DNA of 64,000 nucleotides, taken from contig NZ_CANNGP010000010.1 of assembly GCF_947504105.1 (NCBI RefSeq), forward strand, positions 42,844 through 106,843. Direction: 5' to 3'. The notes under the pieces are model-generated. The model searched no databases and was not told the origin of the DNA. It saw nothing but the letters and a program-made list of their open reading frames with translations. A program made the position numbers and the translations under genes. Of the stretch, positions 1 to 10,367 are shown one piece after another. Source of the DNA: an uncultured Tateyamaria sp. Its GTDB lineage: Bacteria > Pseudomonadota > Alphaproteobacteria > Rhodobacterales > Rhodobacteraceae. Each line of letters opens with the position of its first letter. Position 1 is the first letter of the stretch.

Positions 1-1
1 A

Positions 2-1072
2 GGCAGCCTCCTGATCATCCCGCGCGAAGGCGGGTACATGGTCCGCTTCTACATCGAACTGGCGAAACTCAACCCGGATGAACGGGTGGCAGACCGGGAC
101 CTGACACCAGATGACCTGATCGCGGCGGCAAAACGCATCCTCGCGCCCTACACGCTCGACGTAAAAGACATCGTCTGGTGGTCTGTCTACGAAATCGGGC
201 AGCGCGTGACCGACCAGTTCGCCGACACGGGCCCCGATGACGCCACACCGCCAAGGGTCTTCATCGCAGGCGACGCCTGCCACACCCACAGCCCCAAGGC
301 GGGGCAAGGGATGAACGTGTCGATGCAGGACGCGTTCAACCTTGGTTGGAAACTGCAATCGGTGCTGGAAGGGCGGGCCTCACCTGACCTCCTGCACACA
401 TACTCCGCCGAACGGCAGGCCATCGCACAGGACCTGATCGACTTCGACCGCGACTTTGCCCGGGCCTTTGCCGCACGGGGGCAAGACCCGCAAACCTTCC
501 AAAACCACTTCCAGAAACACGCGCGCTACACCGCCGGGGTCGAAACGCGCTACGCCCCGGGCCGCCTCACCGGTCCAAACGATCACCAGGCACTCGCCAC
601 CGGGTTCACGATCGGCAAAAGGTTTCACTCGGCCCCGGTCATCCGCTGGGCAGACGCCAAATCCATACAGCTTGGCCACACCATCATGGCTGACGGACGA
701 TGGCAGCTGTTTCACTTTGCAGGCGACACTGACCATACGGGTACGCTGGCAAAGATCATCGCCAGCCATACCCCGGAAAACCACGACCCCGACAGCATCA
801 TCGATATGCGCACCATCGTCCAAACCGGACACAGGGAAACCCATACGGACATTGCACGCTTTCCGACCAAGGGCGCGCTGAACCTGCGCGACATGGAAAA
901 GCTGTTTTGCCCCGATCCCGATGCCGACATCTTCGATATGCGCGGGATCGACCGCAAGACCGGGGCGCTCGTCCTCGTGCGCCCCGGTCAGTACGTGTCA
1001 CATGTCCTGCCACCGGGGCAGCAAGACGCACTCGTCAATTGGTTCACTCAAATCTTCGGCAGCCGGACTTAG
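2..1072 (+). CDS. FAD-dependent aromatic monooxygenase, 5'-truncated (phenol 2-monooxygenase-like)
   Basis: Flavoprotein hydroxylase of the PheA/TfdB/UbiH superfamily. Such enzymes use NAD(P)H and O2 to hydroxylate a phenolic ring. The frame is already open at base 2, so the N-terminal FAD-binding Rossmann segment lies outside the window; 356 residues remain. The second FAD motif is visible (VFIAGDACHTHSPKAGQGMN, about bases 260-320), followed by the usual DAFNLGWKL helix. The C-terminal 150 residues fit the thioredoxin-like dimerisation domain of phenol or 3-hydroxybenzoate monooxygenases. The exact substrate cannot be read from the sequence. The stop codon overlaps that of the convergent YceI gene. 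Confidence 0.85.
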   Translation, partial: GSLLIIPREGGYMVRFYIELAKLNPDERVADRDLTPDDLIAAAKRILAPYTLDVKDIVWWSVYEIGQRVTDQFADTGPDDATPPRVFIAGDACHTHSPKAGQGMNVSMQDAFNLGWKLQSVLEGRASPDLLHTYSAERQAIAQDLIDFDRDFARAFAARGQDPQTFQNHFQKHARYTAGVETRYAPGRLTGPNDHQALATGFTIGKRFHSAPVIRWADAKSIQLGHTIMADGRWQLFHFAGDTDHTGTLAKIIASHTPENHDPDSIIDMRTIVQTGHRETHTDIARFPTKGALNLRDMEKLFCPDPDADIFDMRGIDRKTGALVLVRPGQYVSHVLPPGQQDALVNWFTQIFGSRT

Positions 1073-1662
1073 CCGCCCGTCCCATCGGCATCGAACATCA
1101 GGCGCATGGTCACCGGCACGGTACGCACGATGTTGGGCAAGCTTGCCAGTTCCATCAACTTGTCCACGGCAGGATCAATTTCAGCATCGGCAGTGGAGAG
1201 GAACATCATGCTGTCGGTCGTGACCATCACCTTGTCCTCCGTCACGCGCATCACGAACATGTCGCCATACATCGGCACCTCGACGCCCAACAGGTCAAGG
1301 GTGCCCTCAACCTCCATCACCGCGCTGTCACCCACGGCCACGGCCTCCATCGCGGCCATTTCGATCTGGGCCGAGACCGCGGCGCGCGGCGCATTCTTGA
1401 ACACATGCTCGACCATACGTTCGTTGCGGATGTCGATATTCGTTTCCACTGACGACAAATCGATGCCAAGTGTCACGCTGCCATCTTCAGCCACGCCACC
1501 ATTGATGGATGAAAAGCTGTGCACCTCGCCCGTGTCGTTGAACTTGATCGACCCAAATGCCAGCTGCGATGCGCTGCCATCCAGCGTCCAGCTGTCGGCC
1601 TGTGCAGCGGTTGCGGCCAGCGCCAATCCAAGGCCAAGTGCTGCGGTACGAAGTGAAAACAT
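1069..1662 (-). CDS. YceI family periplasmic protein
   Basis: YceI proteins are lipocalin-like beta barrels that bind isoprenoid-type lipids in the periplasm; their physiological role is usually unknown. The product is 197 residues. It begins with a clear Sec signal peptide (MFSLRTAALG, alanine-rich core, AQA cleavage site) and then the family opening WTLDGSASQLAFGSIKFND. The start at 1662 has GGAGGA a few bases upstream; an in-frame codon further upstream would put polar sequence before the signal peptide. It is convergent with the monooxygenase gene and divergent from mreB. Confidence 0.88.
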   Translation of the reverse strand: MFSLRTAALGLGLALAATAAQADSWTLDGSASQLAFGSIKFNDTGEVHSFSSINGGVAEDGSVTLGIDLSSVETNIDIRNERMVEHVFKNAPRAAVSAQIEMAAMEAVAVGDSAVMEVEGTLDLLGVEVPMYGDMFVMRVTEDKVMVTTDSMMFLSTADAEIDPAVDKLMELASLPNIVRTVPVTMRLMFDADGTGG

Positions 1663-1816
1663 GTGTTCCTCCCGAATTGAATTTAATCCGGACGAACATG
1701 TCCGGTTCAAATGACAACACGGCACACCACAGCTTTATTCACGCCCCCCGGGAAAAAATGTGGCGACATCAAAACAGCTTGGCAGGACCTTGCCGATTGC
1801 TCCTTGTTTTCGGCCC

Positions 1817-2966
<1,150 letters not shown>

Positions 2967-3022
2967 CGCAAATTAACTTTTGCTCAAACCTAAGCCTCTG
3001 ATAAGGTTTGGTAAAAGCAAAG

Positions 3023-3038
3023 TGTCCCCGCGGGGACA
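3023..3038. promoter_or_regulatory. Perfect 16-bp palindrome between mreB and mreC
   Basis: TGTCCCCGCGGGGACA is a complete palindrome in the 147-base mreB-mreC gap, followed by AAAATTTGG. As RNA it would fold only with a tight loop, so it may be an attenuator-like hairpin or a protein-binding operator. The other junctions of this operon overlap or nearly touch, which makes this gap stand out. Confidence 0.45.
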
Positions 3039-3113
3039 AAATTTGGCCGCTTGCTACGTCGTGGCAAATGTCGGACCATTCCGGGAACGGACCAGATTTG
3101 AGGTGACATCGCC

Positions 3114-4004
3114 TTGGCCAAGGACCGCGCACAGATAGATTATGGCGGCCCGCTGCGGCGGCTGGTTCTGGCTGTGCTGGTGCTGGTTTTGGCCGGCACA
3201 TTTTTGGTCTGGCGCATCGACAGCCCGCGCGTCGAACGGTTCCGGGCGCAAGTGACGGACCGGATCGTGCCGAACATGGATTGGGCGATGGCCCCGGTCA
3301 CAGGCACCATCAACCTGTTCCGCGATTTCCAAAGCTACCGCCGTATCGCCGAACAGAACACCGAACTGCGCCGCGAGTTGCGCCAGATGCAGGCGTGGAA
3401 AGAGGCGGCCCTCCAGCTTGAACAGGAAAACGCGCGGCTTCTTGACCTTAACAACGTCCGGCTGGACCCCCGCCTGACCTACATCACCGGCGTGGTGCTG
3501 GCGGACTCTGGCTCACCTTTCCGCCAGTCCGTGTTGCTGAACGTCGGCGCGCGCGACGGCATCGTCGAAGGCTGGGCCACCATGGACGGCATCGGTCTTG
3601 TAGGTCGCATCTCGGGCATGGCGCAGAATACCGCGCGCGTGATCATGGTCACCGACGCCTCCAGCCGCGTGCCCGCGATCATCCAGCCCTCCGGGCAGAA
3701 CGCCATCGTGGCGGGCGACAACTCTGCCGCCCCGCCCATCGACTTTCTGGAAAATCCAGACCTTGTCCGCCCCGGTGACAGGGTGATCAGCAGTGGCGAC
3801 GGCGGTGTCTTCCCCGCAGGTCTCCTCATTGGGCAGGTGGCTGCGGACCCCGGCGGGCGGTTGCGCGTGCGGCTGGCCGCGGACTACGAACGGCTCGAAT
3901 TCCTGCGCGTCCTACGCCACTACGGCAACGAACCCGTCACGGATGACAGTAACGTGCTGGCCCCCGGCGGCGCCGCGCTTCTGGAAACAGAGGTCGCGGA
4001 ATGA
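3114..4004 (+). CDS. mreC: Rod-shape-determining protein MreC
   Basis: Bitopic inner-membrane protein whose periplasmic part scaffolds the elongasome and activates PBP2/RodA. It has 296 residues: a short basic N-terminus, one membrane helix at about residues 18-38 (LVLAVLVLVLAGTFLVW), a coiled coil at about 75-110 (rich in Glu, Gln, Arg and Leu) and then the beta-barrel region. The start is TTG at 3114; no ATG is available before the membrane helix. Its last four bases (ATGA) overlap the start of mreD, indicating translational coupling. Confidence 0.96.
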   Translation: MAKDRAQIDYGGPLRRLVLAVLVLVLAGTFLVWRIDSPRVERFRAQVTDRIVPNMDWAMAPVTGTINLFRDFQSYRRIAEQNTELRRELRQMQAWKEAALQLEQENARLLDLNNVRLDPRLTYITGVVLADSGSPFRQSVLLNVGARDGIVEGWATMDGIGLVGRISGMAQNTARVIMVTDASSRVPAIIQPSGQNAIVAGDNSAAPPIDFLENPDLVRPGDRVISSGDGGVFPAGLLIGQVAADPGGRLRVRLAADYERLEFLRVLRHYGNEPVTDDSNVLAPGGAALLETEVAE

Positions 4005-4543
4005 TTGATACCGCCCCTTCCTCTCGCCTCTGGACCATGCGCATCGCCTTCTCGGCGCTGACACTGCTGATCCTGTTCCTGCATCTGCTGCCGCTTCAAA
4101 CGGCGACAGGCGGGCTGATCTGGCCCGATTTTCTGCTGCTCTTTGCATTGGCCTGGTCGGTACGTCGCCCGGACTACGTGCCCGCCACCCTGCTGGCCGT
4201 GCTGTTCCTGATGGCCGATCTGCTGCTGCAACGCCCACCCGGCCTTTGGGCGCTGCTCGCACTCATTGCCTGCGAACAAATGAAGACACAGTCGCGGTCC
4301 CTGCGGGATGCGAGCCTCGCCACCGAATTGGTGTCGGCTGTGCTGTGGATCGTAGGCATCGGCATTGCCTATCGTTTGACGCTGGCCGTCCTGCTTGTCG
4401 AGGTGCCACAACTCGGCCCCACGCTGATCCAGATCGTGGTAACAGCCATTGCATACCCGGTGGTCGTGACGATCACCCACGTGCTAATGGGCGTGCGCAA
4501 ACCAACGCCCGGCGATATTGACGGCAAGGGGGTACGATCATGA
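4001..4543 (+). CDS. mreD: Rod-shape-determining protein MreD
   Basis: Small polytopic membrane partner of MreC. The product is 180 residues and almost entirely hydrophobic, with about five predicted membrane segments starting at MRIAFSALTLLILFLHLLP. The identity rests on this profile and on its position between mreC and mrdA, since the family is poorly conserved. It overlaps mreC by ATGA at its start and mrdA by ATGA at its end. Confidence 0.93.
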   Translation: MIDTAPSSRLWTMRIAFSALTLLILFLHLLPLQTATGGLIWPDFLLLFALAWSVRRPDYVPATLLAVLFLMADLLLQRPPGLWALLALIACEQMKTQSRSLRDASLATELVSAVLWIVGIGIAYRLTLAVLLVEVPQLGPTLIQIVVTAIAYPVVVTITHVLMGVRKPTPGDIDGKGVRS

Positions 4544-6483
4544 AACGACCCCGCGTCGATACCGAGGCAAACCACCGCTTGGTGACCCGCCGCGCGGCAA
4601 TCCTGGGTGGGGTGCAGCTGGCCTTTGTCGGCGCGCTTGGCGCGCGTATGCAGTTCCTACAGGTCGATCAGGCCGACCAGTTCCGTCTGCTGGCCGAAGA
4701 AAACCGGATCAACATCCGACTTATCCCTCCATCGCGCGGTGAAATCTTTGACCGCAACGGCGTGCCCCTGGCCCGCAACGTGCCCAGCTATCGCATCGTC
4801 ATCGTGCGCGAAGACGCAAACGACGTCGAAGAGGTGGTGCAGGAACTCAGCAAACTCGTGTCGCTTGACCCGGGCGAGGTTCAACGCGCCATGGCCGAGA
4901 TGAAACGCTCTGCCCCTTTCCTGCCCATTACCTTCGCCGACGAAGTCAGCTGGGAAGACCTGAGCCGCGTCAGCGTCAACGCTCCGGCCCTGCCCGGCGT
5001 CACGCCCGAGGTGGGCCTGAGCCGCGTTTACCCGCTGGGATCGGACTATGCCCACGTGCTGGGCTATGTCGGACCGGTCAGCGACTACGATCTTGAGCGC
5101 ATCGAGGACCCGGACCAGTTGCTGCGCATCCCCCGGTTCCAGATCGGTAAGGTTGGGGTCGAAGCAAAGGTCGAAGAGAATCTGCGCGGCAAGGCGGGTG
5201 CTCGCCGGGTCGAGGTCAACGCTGCGGGCCGGGTGATGCGCGAGTTGGACCGACAGGAAGGTATCGCCGGGTCCGATATGCAACTGACCATCGACGCCAA
5301 ATTGCAAAGCTATGTGCAGGCACGTCTGAGTGGCGAAAGCGCCAGTGCAGTGGTCATGGACGTCCGATCTGGCGATCTGATGGCGATTGCATCAGCACCA
5401 ACCTTTGACCCGAACCTGTTCGTGCGGGGCATTTCCAGCCGCGACTACAAGGCTCTGACCAAAAACAAGTACCGCCCTCTGGCGTCCAAGACAGTGCAGG
5501 GCACGTATCCGCCCGGCTCGACCTTCAAGATGATCACAGCCATGGCCGCGCTCGAAGCCGGGCTGATTGGTCCGGACGAAACAGTCTATTGCCCCGGTCA
5601 CCTGACGGTCAGCGGCCGCCGCTTCCATTGCTGGAAACGCGCGGGGCATGGTTGGGTTGATCTGGAAACATCGCTGAAACGATCGTGCGACGTCTATTAC
5701 TATGACCTTGCCGTCAAGGTCGGGATTGAAAAGATCACCGCCATGGCCAACCGGTTTGGGCTCGGCGAACGCCACGATATCCCCATGTCAGCGGTGGCCA
5801 GAGGTCTGACTCCGACCAAAGACTGGAAGCGAAGCGTGCATGATCAAAGCTGGGTCGTGGGTGACACCGTGAATGCCTCGATCGGCCAGGGCTTCATGCT
5901 TGCCTCGCCCCTGCAGCTGGCAGTGATGACGGCGCGGCTGGCATCGGGCATGGCCGTCAAGCCGCGCCTGATCAAGACCATCGACGGGATCGAACAGCCC
6001 TCGGGTGCGGGTGAAAGCTTGGGCATGAACGAAAACAACCTGCGCAAGATGCGCCGGGCCATGTATGCCGTGGTCAACGACAGGCGCGGCACGGCCTATG
6101 GCAGCCGCATCATCGAAGATGCGGTGCGCATGGCGGGCAAGACCGGCACCAGCCAGGTCCGCAACATCACCGCCGCCGAACGACGCGCGGGCGTGGTCCG
6201 GAACGAGGACCTGCCATGGGAACGCCGCGACCACGCGCTGTTCGTGAACTTCGCGCCCTATGACGAACCGAAATACGCGGTGGCCGTGGTGGTCGAGCAT
6301 GGCGGCGGCGGATCCAAGGCCGCGGCCCCCATCGCCCGTGACGTGACCTTGCAGGCGCTCTATGATGGTGAGCCCCCGCTTGATGCCTACCCGACCAAGG
6401 ATCGGGGCCGGATCGAGACCCAGCAACAGGTCCTGCGCGGTATACAACCGGTCGCCAACATCTCGGGGCGCGATCAGGCATGA
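4540..6483 (+). CDS. mrdA: Penicillin-binding protein 2 (MrdA), peptidoglycan transpeptidase
   Basis: Class B penicillin-binding protein that cross-links lateral-wall peptidoglycan, working with the RodA polymerase. It has 647 residues. An N-terminal membrane anchor (about 17-38) is followed by the pedestal domain, which includes RGEIFDRNGVPLARNVPSYR near residue 68. The transpeptidase motifs are all present: SxxK as PPGSTFKM near 330, SxD as KRSCDVYYYD near 385 and KTG as MAGKTGTSQ near 530. It is coupled by 4-base overlaps to mreD and rodA. Confidence 0.98.
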   Translation: MKRPRVDTEANHRLVTRRAAILGGVQLAFVGALGARMQFLQVDQADQFRLLAEENRINIRLIPPSRGEIFDRNGVPLARNVPSYRIVIVREDANDVEEVVQELSKLVSLDPGEVQRAMAEMKRSAPFLPITFADEVSWEDLSRVSVNAPALPGVTPEVGLSRVYPLGSDYAHVLGYVGPVSDYDLERIEDPDQLLRIPRFQIGKVGVEAKVEENLRGKAGARRVEVNAAGRVMRELDRQEGIAGSDMQLTIDAKLQSYVQARLSGESASAVVMDVRSGDLMAIASAPTFDPNLFVRGISSRDYKALTKNKYRPLASKTVQGTYPPGSTFKMITAMAALEAGLIGPDETVYCPGHLTVSGRRFHCWKRAGHGWVDLETSLKRSCDVYYYDLAVKVGIEKITAMANRFGLGERHDIPMSAVARGLTPTKDWKRSVHDQSWVVGDTVNASIGQGFMLASPLQLAVMTARLASGMAVKPRLIKTIDGIEQPSGAGESLGMNENNLRKMRRAMYAVVNDRRGTAYGSRIIEDAVRMAGKTGTSQVRNITAAERRAGVVRNEDLPWERRDHALFVNFAPYDEPKYAVAVVVEHGGGGSKAAAPIARDVTLQALYDGEPPLDAYPTKDRGRIETQQQVLRGIQPVANISGRDQA

Positions 6484-7628
6484 GTTATCTTGAGTATACG
6501 GTCAAACACGTCCCCACAGGGCCGCGCAAGATCCTGTTCCTGAACTGGCCCCTCGCCCTTTTGCTGGCTGCCGTAGCCGGGGTCGGGTTCCTGATGCTGT
6601 ATTCTGTGGCAGGCGGGTCATTCAGCCCGTGGGCCGAGCCGCAAATGAAACGATTTGCCTTGGGCTTTGTGCTGATGCTGATCGTGGCGATGGTCCCTAT
6701 CTGGTTTTGGCGCAGCATGGCCGGGGTGGCCTATTTGACGTCGCTGTTGTTGCTGGTGGCCGTTGAGTTCTTCGGCTCTGTCGGTATGGGTGCGCAGCGG
6801 TGGATTGACTTGGGTTTTATGCGGCTGCAGCCCTCCGAGTTGATGAAAATCACACTCGTCATGATGTTGGCGGCCTACTACGACTGGCTGCCAATCGCAC
6901 GCAAATCACGGCCCTTCTGGGTGCTGTTGCCTGTGGTGCTGATCCTGATCCCCGTGGCCCTGGTGCTGCGTCAACCGGACCTTGGCACATCCATCCTGCT
7001 GCTGGCGGCCGGGGGCGGGTTGATGTTTCTGGCGGGGGTGCACTGGGCGTATTTTGCTGCCGTGATTGCAGCCGCTGCTGGGCTGATCACAACCGTGTTC
7101 CAGTCGCGTGGCACCGAGTGGCAGCTGCTTAAAGACTATCAGTACCGCCGCATCGATACGTTTCTTGATCCGGCCTCGGATCCGCTGGGCGCGGGCTACC
7201 ACATCACGCAATCCAAGATCGCGTTGGGATCTGGCGGCTGGACGGGCCGTGGGTTCATGCAAGGCACACAGTCGCGGCTGAACTTCCTGCCCGAAAAGCA
7301 CACCGACTTCATCTTTACCACGCTGGCCGAAGAGTTCGGGTTCATCGGAGCGTTTTCCCTGCTGGCCCTTTATGCACTTATCATCTTGTTCTGTGTGGCC
7401 TCAGCCCTGACCAACAAGGACCGGTTTTCATCGCTTCTGACCCTTGGCATCGCGCTAAACTTTTTTCTGTTCTTTGCGGTCAACATGTCGATGGTCATGG
7501 GGCTTGCCCCGGTTGTCGGTGTCCCTCTGCCCCTTGTCAGCTATGGCGGGTCCGCGATGCTGGTTGTCATGCTGGCCTTTGGTTTTGCCCAAAGCGCGCA
7601 TGTGCATCGGCCGCGGCAGGGACACTGA
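6480..7628 (+). CDS. rodA: Peptidoglycan glycosyltransferase RodA (SEDS family)
   Basis: SEDS-family membrane enzyme that polymerises lipid II into glycan strands in complex with PBP2. It has 382 residues and about ten membrane helices. Family signatures are visible: GAQRWIDLGFMRLQPSELMK near residue 102, the GRGFMQGTQSRLNFLPEKHTDF segment near 257 and the C-terminal GLAPVVGVPLPLVSYGGSAM motif. It overlaps mrdA by ATGA and lies two bases ahead of the next gene. Confidence 0.98.
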   Translation: MSYLEYTVKHVPTGPRKILFLNWPLALLLAAVAGVGFLMLYSVAGGSFSPWAEPQMKRFALGFVLMLIVAMVPIWFWRSMAGVAYLTSLLLLVAVEFFGSVGMGAQRWIDLGFMRLQPSELMKITLVMMLAAYYDWLPIARKSRPFWVLLPVVLILIPVALVLRQPDLGTSILLLAAGGGLMFLAGVHWAYFAAVIAAAAGLITTVFQSRGTEWQLLKDYQYRRIDTFLDPASDPLGAGYHITQSKIALGSGGWTGRGFMQGTQSRLNFLPEKHTDFIFTTLAEEFGFIGAFSLLALYALIILFCVASALTNKDRFSSLLTLGIALNFFLFFAVNMSMVMGLAPVVGVPLPLVSYGGSAMLVVMLAFGFAQSAHVHRPRQGH

Positions 7629-7630
7629 TC

Positions 7631-8104
7631 GTGAGCCATCTGGATCCATTTCGCGCGCGGACCGTGTTATCGTTGCCTGCGGAGCGTTCGGCAGGGTGGC
7701 AGCTGAAGCGCTACGCCATTCTGGCGGATGGCCGTGCCTTTTCCGAAGAGGTTGCGACCGCAGCAACCGCAGCTGCCATCCAACGTTTGCCGCAAGCCCG
7801 TCCACTGTCCGAGGTGGATGGCAATCACGGCATGGGTTTTCAGTTGATCCATTTTGCAGAAACCGCGGTGGTATCGCCGGCGTTCTATTGGCAATGGGGC
7901 AGCGTTCTGGCTCATATCGACCAACTGCGCGCCCCTTGGGATGACCCCACCCGCTTTGACACCGGCAGTCCCGAGGTCTTTGGCTGCGTCTGGGAGATGG
8001 AGATCGTGACCTTTGAAGTGGGTGCATGGACCTCAACCATGCTGTCGGATCACGGCGCACCGGCTGACAGGCTGCAGGCATACACGCAGAAAGTGGCTGC
8101 CTGA
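7631..8104 (+). CDS. Uncharacterised protein at the end of the mre-rod operon (possibly DUF6505)
   Basis: 157 residues, GTG start two bases after the rodA stop, so almost certainly co-transcribed with the elongasome genes. I do not recognise it with confidence; a relation to the DUF6505 proteins of Rhodobacteraceae is a recollection, not a finding. It has no membrane segment or signal peptide. It is a compact alpha/beta-looking protein with many Trp and Phe residues (FYWQWGSVLAHIDQL, FGCVWEMEIVTFEVGAW). Conserved-looking acidic and aromatic positions suggest a real gene. No function is proposed. Confidence 0.75.
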   Translation: MSHLDPFRARTVLSLPAERSAGWQLKRYAILADGRAFSEEVATAATAAAIQRLPQARPLSEVDGNHGMGFQLIHFAETAVVSPAFYWQWGSVLAHIDQLRAPWDDPTRFDTGSPEVFGCVWEMEIVTFEVGAWTSTMLSDHGAPADRLQAYTQKVAA

Positions 8105-8210
8105 ACGGACCCATCGCCTAACCATGTGGGCAGCATCACAAGACGCGGTTTTGCATTCGTGACCCTCAACGCTACACCAACACCCAGCTGACTTAGACGC
8201 GGAGATGCTT

Positions 8211-8621
8211 ATGGCCCTGTTTCACCTTGCCTTCAACGTAACTGATCTGGATGCGACCCGCGCGTTCTATGGCAACCTACTGGGCTGCGCAGAGGGGCGC
8301 AGCACCGACACCTGGGTGGATTTTGATTTCTTCGGGCACCAGTTGAGCTGCCATCTGGGCAAGCCGTTCGACAGTGCACCAACAGGGAAGGTAGGGGACC
8401 ACGATGTGCCAATGCCCCATTTCGGGGCCGTCCTGCCCATGTCCGACTGGCGCGCGCTGGCGGACAAGCTGCAAGCCAAGGGCATGGATTTCATCCTGTC
8501 CCCGCAGATACGGTTCGAAGGCGAACCGGGTGAGCAGAGTACGATGTTCTTCACCGATCCCTCGGGCAATCCGATCGAGATCAAGGGCATGGCTGATCTG
8601 GACGGAGCCTTTGCCACATGA
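8211..8621 (+). CDS. VOC (glyoxalase/bleomycin-resistance) family protein
   Basis: 136 residues with two beta-alpha-beta-beta-beta modules: the first begins ALFHLAFNVTDLDATRAFYGNLLG, the second near FGAVLPMSDWRALADKL and closes with FFTDPSGNPIEIKGM. The candidate metal ligands are the first-strand His (FHLAF) and the C-terminal Glu (IEIKG), as in metal-dependent members. The substrate cannot be predicted. The start at 8211 is preferred to an ATG two codons upstream because GGAG at 8201-8204 is correctly spaced for it. It overlaps the next gene by ATGA. Confidence 0.85.
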   Translation: MALFHLAFNVTDLDATRAFYGNLLGCAEGRSTDTWVDFDFFGHQLSCHLGKPFDSAPTGKVGDHDVPMPHFGAVLPMSDWRALADKLQAKGMDFILSPQIRFEGEPGEQSTMFFTDPSGNPIEIKGMADLDGAFAT

Positions 8622-9550
8622 GCGTGAATGTCCTGTTTGCCGCAACCGAGGACCGTTGGGCCGAGTACGAAGCGCCCTTGCGCAAAGAGATCGCTGCCGT
8701 GGGCGTCAATGCGCATCTCGCCACCGATATCCCCGCTGATCAGGTCGACTACATCGTCTATGCACCCAATTCCGCGGTCAAGGATTTCACCCCCTTCACC
8801 CGCGCCAAGGCGGTGCTGAACCTGTGGGCAGGGGTCGAGGCCATCGTGGGCAACCCCACCCTGCACCTGCCGCTGGCACGCATGGTCGATCCGGCGCTGA
8901 CGCAAGGGATGGTAGAATGGGTGACCGGACATATCCTGAGGCTTCATCTGGGGTTGGACGCGCATATCAATGCCACGCCGGGAACGTGGGAACCGAAGGC
9001 GCCGCCCCTGTCGTTCGACACGCGCGTGACGGTTTTGGGATTGGGAGAGTTGGGCACGGCCTGTGCCACCGCACTGGCGGGTCTCGGGTTTCAGGTGACC
9101 GGGTGGAGCCGGTCGCAGAAAGAGGTGGATGGCATCACCTGTCTGTCTGGCGCTGAGGGTCTGGATCAAGCTCTGAGCGTTGCCGACTACTGCGTACTGA
9201 TTCTGCCCAAGACCCAAGCAACTGAGAACACCCTGAATGCCCGCACATTGTCACTGATGCCAAAGAACGCGCGCATCCTGAACCCCGGACGCGGGCCGCT
9301 GATCGATGACAACGCGCTGCTGGCCGCGCTCGACACGGGCCACATCGACCACGCCACGCTAGACGTCTTTCGGGTAGAGCCACTGCCTGCGGATCATCCC
9401 TACTGGGCCCATCCGCGCGTCACGGTCACACCCCATATCGCGTCGGAAACCCGTGCCGCCTATTCCAGCAAAACCGTTGCCGAGAACATCCGCCGGGGCG
9501 AGGCGGGCGCGCCGTTTCTGTATCTTGTCGACCGCGGCGCGGGGTACTGA
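8618..9550 (+). CDS. ghrA: Glyoxylate/hydroxypyruvate reductase A-type D-2-hydroxyacid dehydrogenase
   Basis: NAD(P)H-dependent reductase of 2-oxoacids such as glyoxylate and hydroxypyruvate, 310 residues. The Rossmann motif VLGLGELGTACATAL is near residue 138, the catalytic Arg is in NPGRGPLID near 227, the Glu in FRVEPLPADHP near 252 and the catalytic His in VTPHIAS near 272. The GhrA branch is indicated by the short divergent N-terminal domain (NVLFAATEDRWAEYEAPL) without the usual substrate loop. It is translationally coupled to the preceding VOC gene. Confidence 0.88.
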   Translation: MSVNVLFAATEDRWAEYEAPLRKEIAAVGVNAHLATDIPADQVDYIVYAPNSAVKDFTPFTRAKAVLNLWAGVEAIVGNPTLHLPLARMVDPALTQGMVEWVTGHILRLHLGLDAHINATPGTWEPKAPPLSFDTRVTVLGLGELGTACATALAGLGFQVTGWSRSQKEVDGITCLSGAEGLDQALSVADYCVLILPKTQATENTLNARTLSLMPKNARILNPGRGPLIDDNALLAALDTGHIDHATLDVFRVEPLPADHPYWAHPRVTVTPHIASETRAAYSSKTVAENIRRGEAGAPFLYLVDRGAGY

Positions 9551-9642
9551 AGCAATTACCGCACGTTTGTGCCGCGATGCGAATGCATTTGTGAACCTCA
9601 GCCCGCTTGTCGACAGTGACATCGCCCGGTTACCATCGGTGC

Positions 9643-10359
9643 ATGGACCTTTTTGGCAACGCCCTCCGCGACCGATACGCTGGTCGACGGGGTCGGATGC
9701 TTACCATCCGGCGCGACGACGGTCATGTGGACAGGCACGACCCCGATCTTTACTTCGCGCCCGCGCCCTTCGCGCATGAGATTCCTTTGCTTGAGAAAGT
9801 CGACGGGCCCGTCCTTGATGTTGGCTGTGGGGCCGGGCGAACGCTTTTATGGCTCGAAAAGCGGGGCGTATCCGCTACCGGTGTCGATCTATCCCGCGGA
9901 GCGGTCGAGGTCGCGCGGATGCGCGGATGCCAAGACGTAAGGTTCGGCGACATCATGGATCCCGAACTGCCGTTCCAAGGCAATACATTCAGGACGGCCG
10001 TCGTTTTTGGCAATAATATTGGTATCGGCGGCACCTATGCGGGTGCTGAAACGTTATTGCGTCGCCTCGCTCACGTTGTCGCGCCGGGCGGGCAACTTCT
10101 TGTCACCGGGTTGGACATCGCAAATACTGATCAAGAACATCACCTTGCCTACCACCAGCACAACATTGAAAGGGGACGCCCGCGGGGCGAGATTGCGATG
10201 CGCTTCGAATACCGGGGGGCAGTGGAGGACTGGATACAGTGGTTCCATCCCGAGCCTGACGAACTTGAACGCATGGCAAAGGCCACCGGATGGATCGTCG
10301 AAGACATCGGGCCTGCCGTCGGGCCGTTTTACACTGGCGTTTTCTACAGGGTTGAGTGA
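9643..10359 (+). CDS. Class I SAM-dependent methyltransferase
   Basis: 238 residues. The SAM-binding motif I VLDVGCGAGRTLLWLEKRG is near residue 58, the acidic loop after beta-2 near GVDLSRGAVEVARMRG, and a post-I segment near FGDIMDPELPF. Its N-terminus (RMLTIRRDDGHVDRHDPDLYF) looks like that of small-molecule methyltransferases. The substrate is unknown. ATG at 9643 is chosen; a TTG at 9607 in the same frame would add twelve weakly coded residues. It is convergent with dcp, with only 8 bases between the stops. Confidence 0.82.
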   Translation: MDLFGNALRDRYAGRRGRMLTIRRDDGHVDRHDPDLYFAPAPFAHEIPLLEKVDGPVLDVGCGAGRTLLWLEKRGVSATGVDLSRGAVEVARMRGCQDVRFGDIMDPELPFQGNTFRTAVVFGNNIGIGGTYAGAETLLRRLAHVVAPGGQLLVTGLDIANTDQEHHLAYHQHNIERGRPRGEIAMRFEYRGAVEDWIQWFHPEPDELERMAKATGWIVEDIGPAVGPFYTGVFYRVE

Positions 10360-10367
10360 GGCCAGCT

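Noticed and set aside
1694..1708. GAAC-N7-GTTC near the YceI start resembles a LexA box
   Set aside because: The alphaproteobacterial LexA site is a direct repeat GTTC-N7-GTTC; this one is inverted, and no SOS gene is adjacent.
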